Shown one piece after another: positions 38,437 to 39,607 of a DNA stretch of 39,607 bases. Positions within the stretch are counted from its first letter, which is position 1; every line of letters begins with the position of its first letter. Below the pieces are notes generated by a model. The model was not told the DNA's origin and did not search any database. It saw nothing but the letters and a program-made list of their open reading frames with translations. The stretch lies in assembly GCA_964390805.1 (NCBI GenBank), contig CAYMKL010000059.1, positions 1 through 39,607 of the forward strand, in the 5' to 3' direction. Origin of the DNA: CAYMKL01 sp964390805 (lineage in GTDB: Bacteria; Chloroflexota; Anaerolineae; VGOG01). The position numbers and the translations under genes are program-made.

Positions 38437-39210
38437 TTACATCCTCCCTCTGGCCTGGATTGCCCGGACCATGTCCCGAGTACCACGGGCAATGACGGGA
38501 GTAATGCCAAAGGTGATCAACTGCACACCTTTGTCCATCCATCGCCAGGCTTGTTCTGGGGTTATGACAAAAGTGCCAACAACCAGGCCGGCATCAAGAG
38601 TGCGAGAGATGGCTTCCTCCATAGCCTCAATGAGGCACGGATGGTTGAACTGGGCGGGAACGCCCAGAGAGTGAGAGAGGTCGGCGGGGCCAATGAAGAT
38701 CACGTCGATCCCTGAAACAGTCAGGATCTCGGGCAAGTTTTTGATGCCTTCCACGCTCTCGATAGCAATGATGACCAAGGGCTCCTCGTTGGCCCAACGC
38801 AGGTACTCAGCCGGCGGGGTGAAGCCGTAGCGCGCGGCCCGCACGGCTGCGTGCAGGCCGCGCTGCCCCAAAGGATAGTAGCGCGCAGCCTGCACGGCTC
38901 GTTGAGTCTCTTCCCTATTGTTCACCCTGGGCACATGCACGCCCAATCCGCCAAGGTCCAGCGCTTGTAGGATCATGCTGGGGTCCGGCCCCCGTACGCG
39001 CACGACTGGCACCGTGCCGGCTGCGTTGGCTGCGCAGATCAGAGCCTCCAGCGTCTCCATACTCAGCGGGCCATGTTCGGTATCCAGGATCACAAGATCA
39101 CACCCAGCGTATCCCAAAATCTCCACTAGGCCCAGAGTGGTGAAGCCTGTGAACGCCCCCGTCACTATCTGTCCATTGACCAGGGCTTGTCTAAGCGGAT
39201 TCTTCTGCAT
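38437..39210 (-). CDS. HpcH/HpaI-family aldolase
   Basis: A 257-residue aldolase of the HpcH/HpaI family (class II, metal-dependent), which cleaves 4-hydroxy-2-oxo acids to pyruvate and an aldehyde or keto acid. Likely residues: LDTEHGPLS with D43 and H46, R71, and metal ligands E151 (IESVEGIKNLPEIL) and D177 (FIGPADLSHSLG). The ATG at 39210 follows AAAGGTGA; the upstream open frame has no family similarity. It is the first gene of the five-gene unit. The natural substrate may be a branched hydroxy-oxo-tricarboxylic acid, as suggested by the neighbours, but this is inference. Confidence 0.88.
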   Translation of the reverse strand: MQKNPLRQALVNGQIVTGAFTGFTTLGLVEILGYAGCDLVILDTEHGPLSMETLEALICAANAAGTVPVVRVRGPDPSMILQALDLGGLGVHVPRVNNREETQRAVQAARYYPLGQRGLHAAVRAARYGFTPPAEYLRWANEEPLVIIAIESVEGIKNLPEILTVSGIDVIFIGPADLSHSLGVPAQFNHPCLIEAMEEAISRTLDAGLVVGTFVITPEQAWRWMDKGVQLITFGITPVIARGTRDMVRAIQARGRM

Positions 39211-39607
39211 AGCTATCACCTTTCTTGAGCTTGGTACGTGTCGTCGTCCCTCTGGTTCGGATTGCCAGAACCATGTCTTGAGTTCCGCAGGCCACGTTGG
39301 ATTGGACTTTGGCCATTTGTAAGGCGCCAACAGTCTTCGAAACAGGTCCTTGCCCGCATACCCTTAAGATCCGCTCCTGACTCCCGGCCGCACGGGTGAT
39401 CGGACCCTCCCGGAAGACGCCAGGAGTCAGTAGGCAGGATTCTAGATCGAGGCACACTTGAACGGAGGTACAGTCTACTCGTCGACGACCTTTCGAATCG
39501 AGTGCACAAGATCGCCAAAGGGTCTCCACAGATTACCCCCGCTTAGATATAGTATCAGTAGACCGCAATGGGTCGAGTTAAGCTGAAAGAATAGCCGGTT
39601 TGTGGTA
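39211..39607. other. Upstream spacer of the aldolase unit
   Basis: No intact gene is visible up to the window end. It carries an aldolase remnant at 39250-39300 and a pair of 8-bp inverted arms, CTGACTCC (39375-39382) and GGAGTCAG (39423-39430). A promoter for the aldolase unit presumably lies here, but no convincing -35/-10 pair was found. Confidence 0.5.
39250..39300 (-). pseudogene. Remnant of a second HpcH/HpaI aldolase C-terminus
   Basis: The minus strand encodes VACGTQDMVLAIRTRG, close to IARGTRDMVRAIQARG at the C-terminus of the adjacent aldolase. The DNA of the two segments is also similar (roughly three quarters identical over ~45 bp, by eye). Upstream of this the similarity stops, so only the end of a decayed tandem copy, or a short duplication, remains. 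Confidence 0.6.

Overview
The window looks like a chromosomal segment of a GC-rich bacterium of the phylum Chloroflexota, probably near class Anaerolineae. The evidence is indirect: a single-chain GlyQ-GlyS glycyl-tRNA synthetase, a DnaG zinc finger of the CFGAC type, surface proteins with TPT-rich or thrombospondin type-3 stalks and a C-terminal membrane anchor, DUF3160 and CSLREA proteins, and many short dispersed repeats inside and between genes. No 16S rRNA or other phylogenetic marker was tested. No rRNA, CRISPR array, prophage or complete insertion sequence is visible.

Layout. 1-11.7 kb, minus strand: a secreted DUF3160 protein, the ygfK-ssnA pair (an Fe-S flavoprotein and an aminohydrolase, linked in other bacteria to anaerobic purine use), an anchored glycosidase-like protein, and an anchored CSLREA/beta-helix protein. 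11.7-14 kb: a DUF4870 membrane protein and RecJ, reading away from a divergent promoter pair. 14-25 kb, plus strand: SCP2-like protein, diacylglycerol-kinase-like lipid kinase, adenosine-type deaminase, metallo-beta-lactamase-fold hydrolase, GlmU, a sugar-phosphate nucleotidyltransferase, cytidine deaminase, MazG-like protein, RecO, a DUF5678/retropepsin-like pair, and fused glycyl-tRNA synthetase. 25-30 kb: a Doc-type toxin-antitoxin module, an orphan antitoxin-like gene, pyruvate phosphate dikinase, and an overlapping pair of an uncharacterised protein and a HEPN protein. 29.9-34 kb: a second retropepsin-like gene coupled to dnaG, then rpoD, then tRNA-Asn with its own promoter and terminator. 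34.3-39.2 kb, minus strand: a tightly packed five-gene unit of HpcH/HpaI aldolase, PrpF-family isomerase, aconitase/LeuCD-type large and small subunits, and isocitrate dehydrogenase, which looks like a route for an unsaturated or hydroxylated tricarboxylic acid.

How it fits together. The central part is housekeeping (cell wall, translation, replication, transcription, recombination, nucleotide salvage), with small accessory pairs placed between essential genes. Seven promoters match the housekeeping sigma consensus (TTGnnn, 16-18 bp, TAnAAT-like), and an eighth is of the extended -10 type. All fit the RpoD encoded here.

The most unusual features are: (1) at least five families of short repeats, several inserted in frame inside genes, with four insertions from three families in ygfK alone; (2) the aldolase-PrpF-aconitase-like-Icd cluster, with a short remnant of a second aldolase just upstream; (3) the HEPN pair and the two retropepsin-like genes placed directly before essential genes; (4) a divergent promoter pair whose -35 boxes form an inverted repeat.
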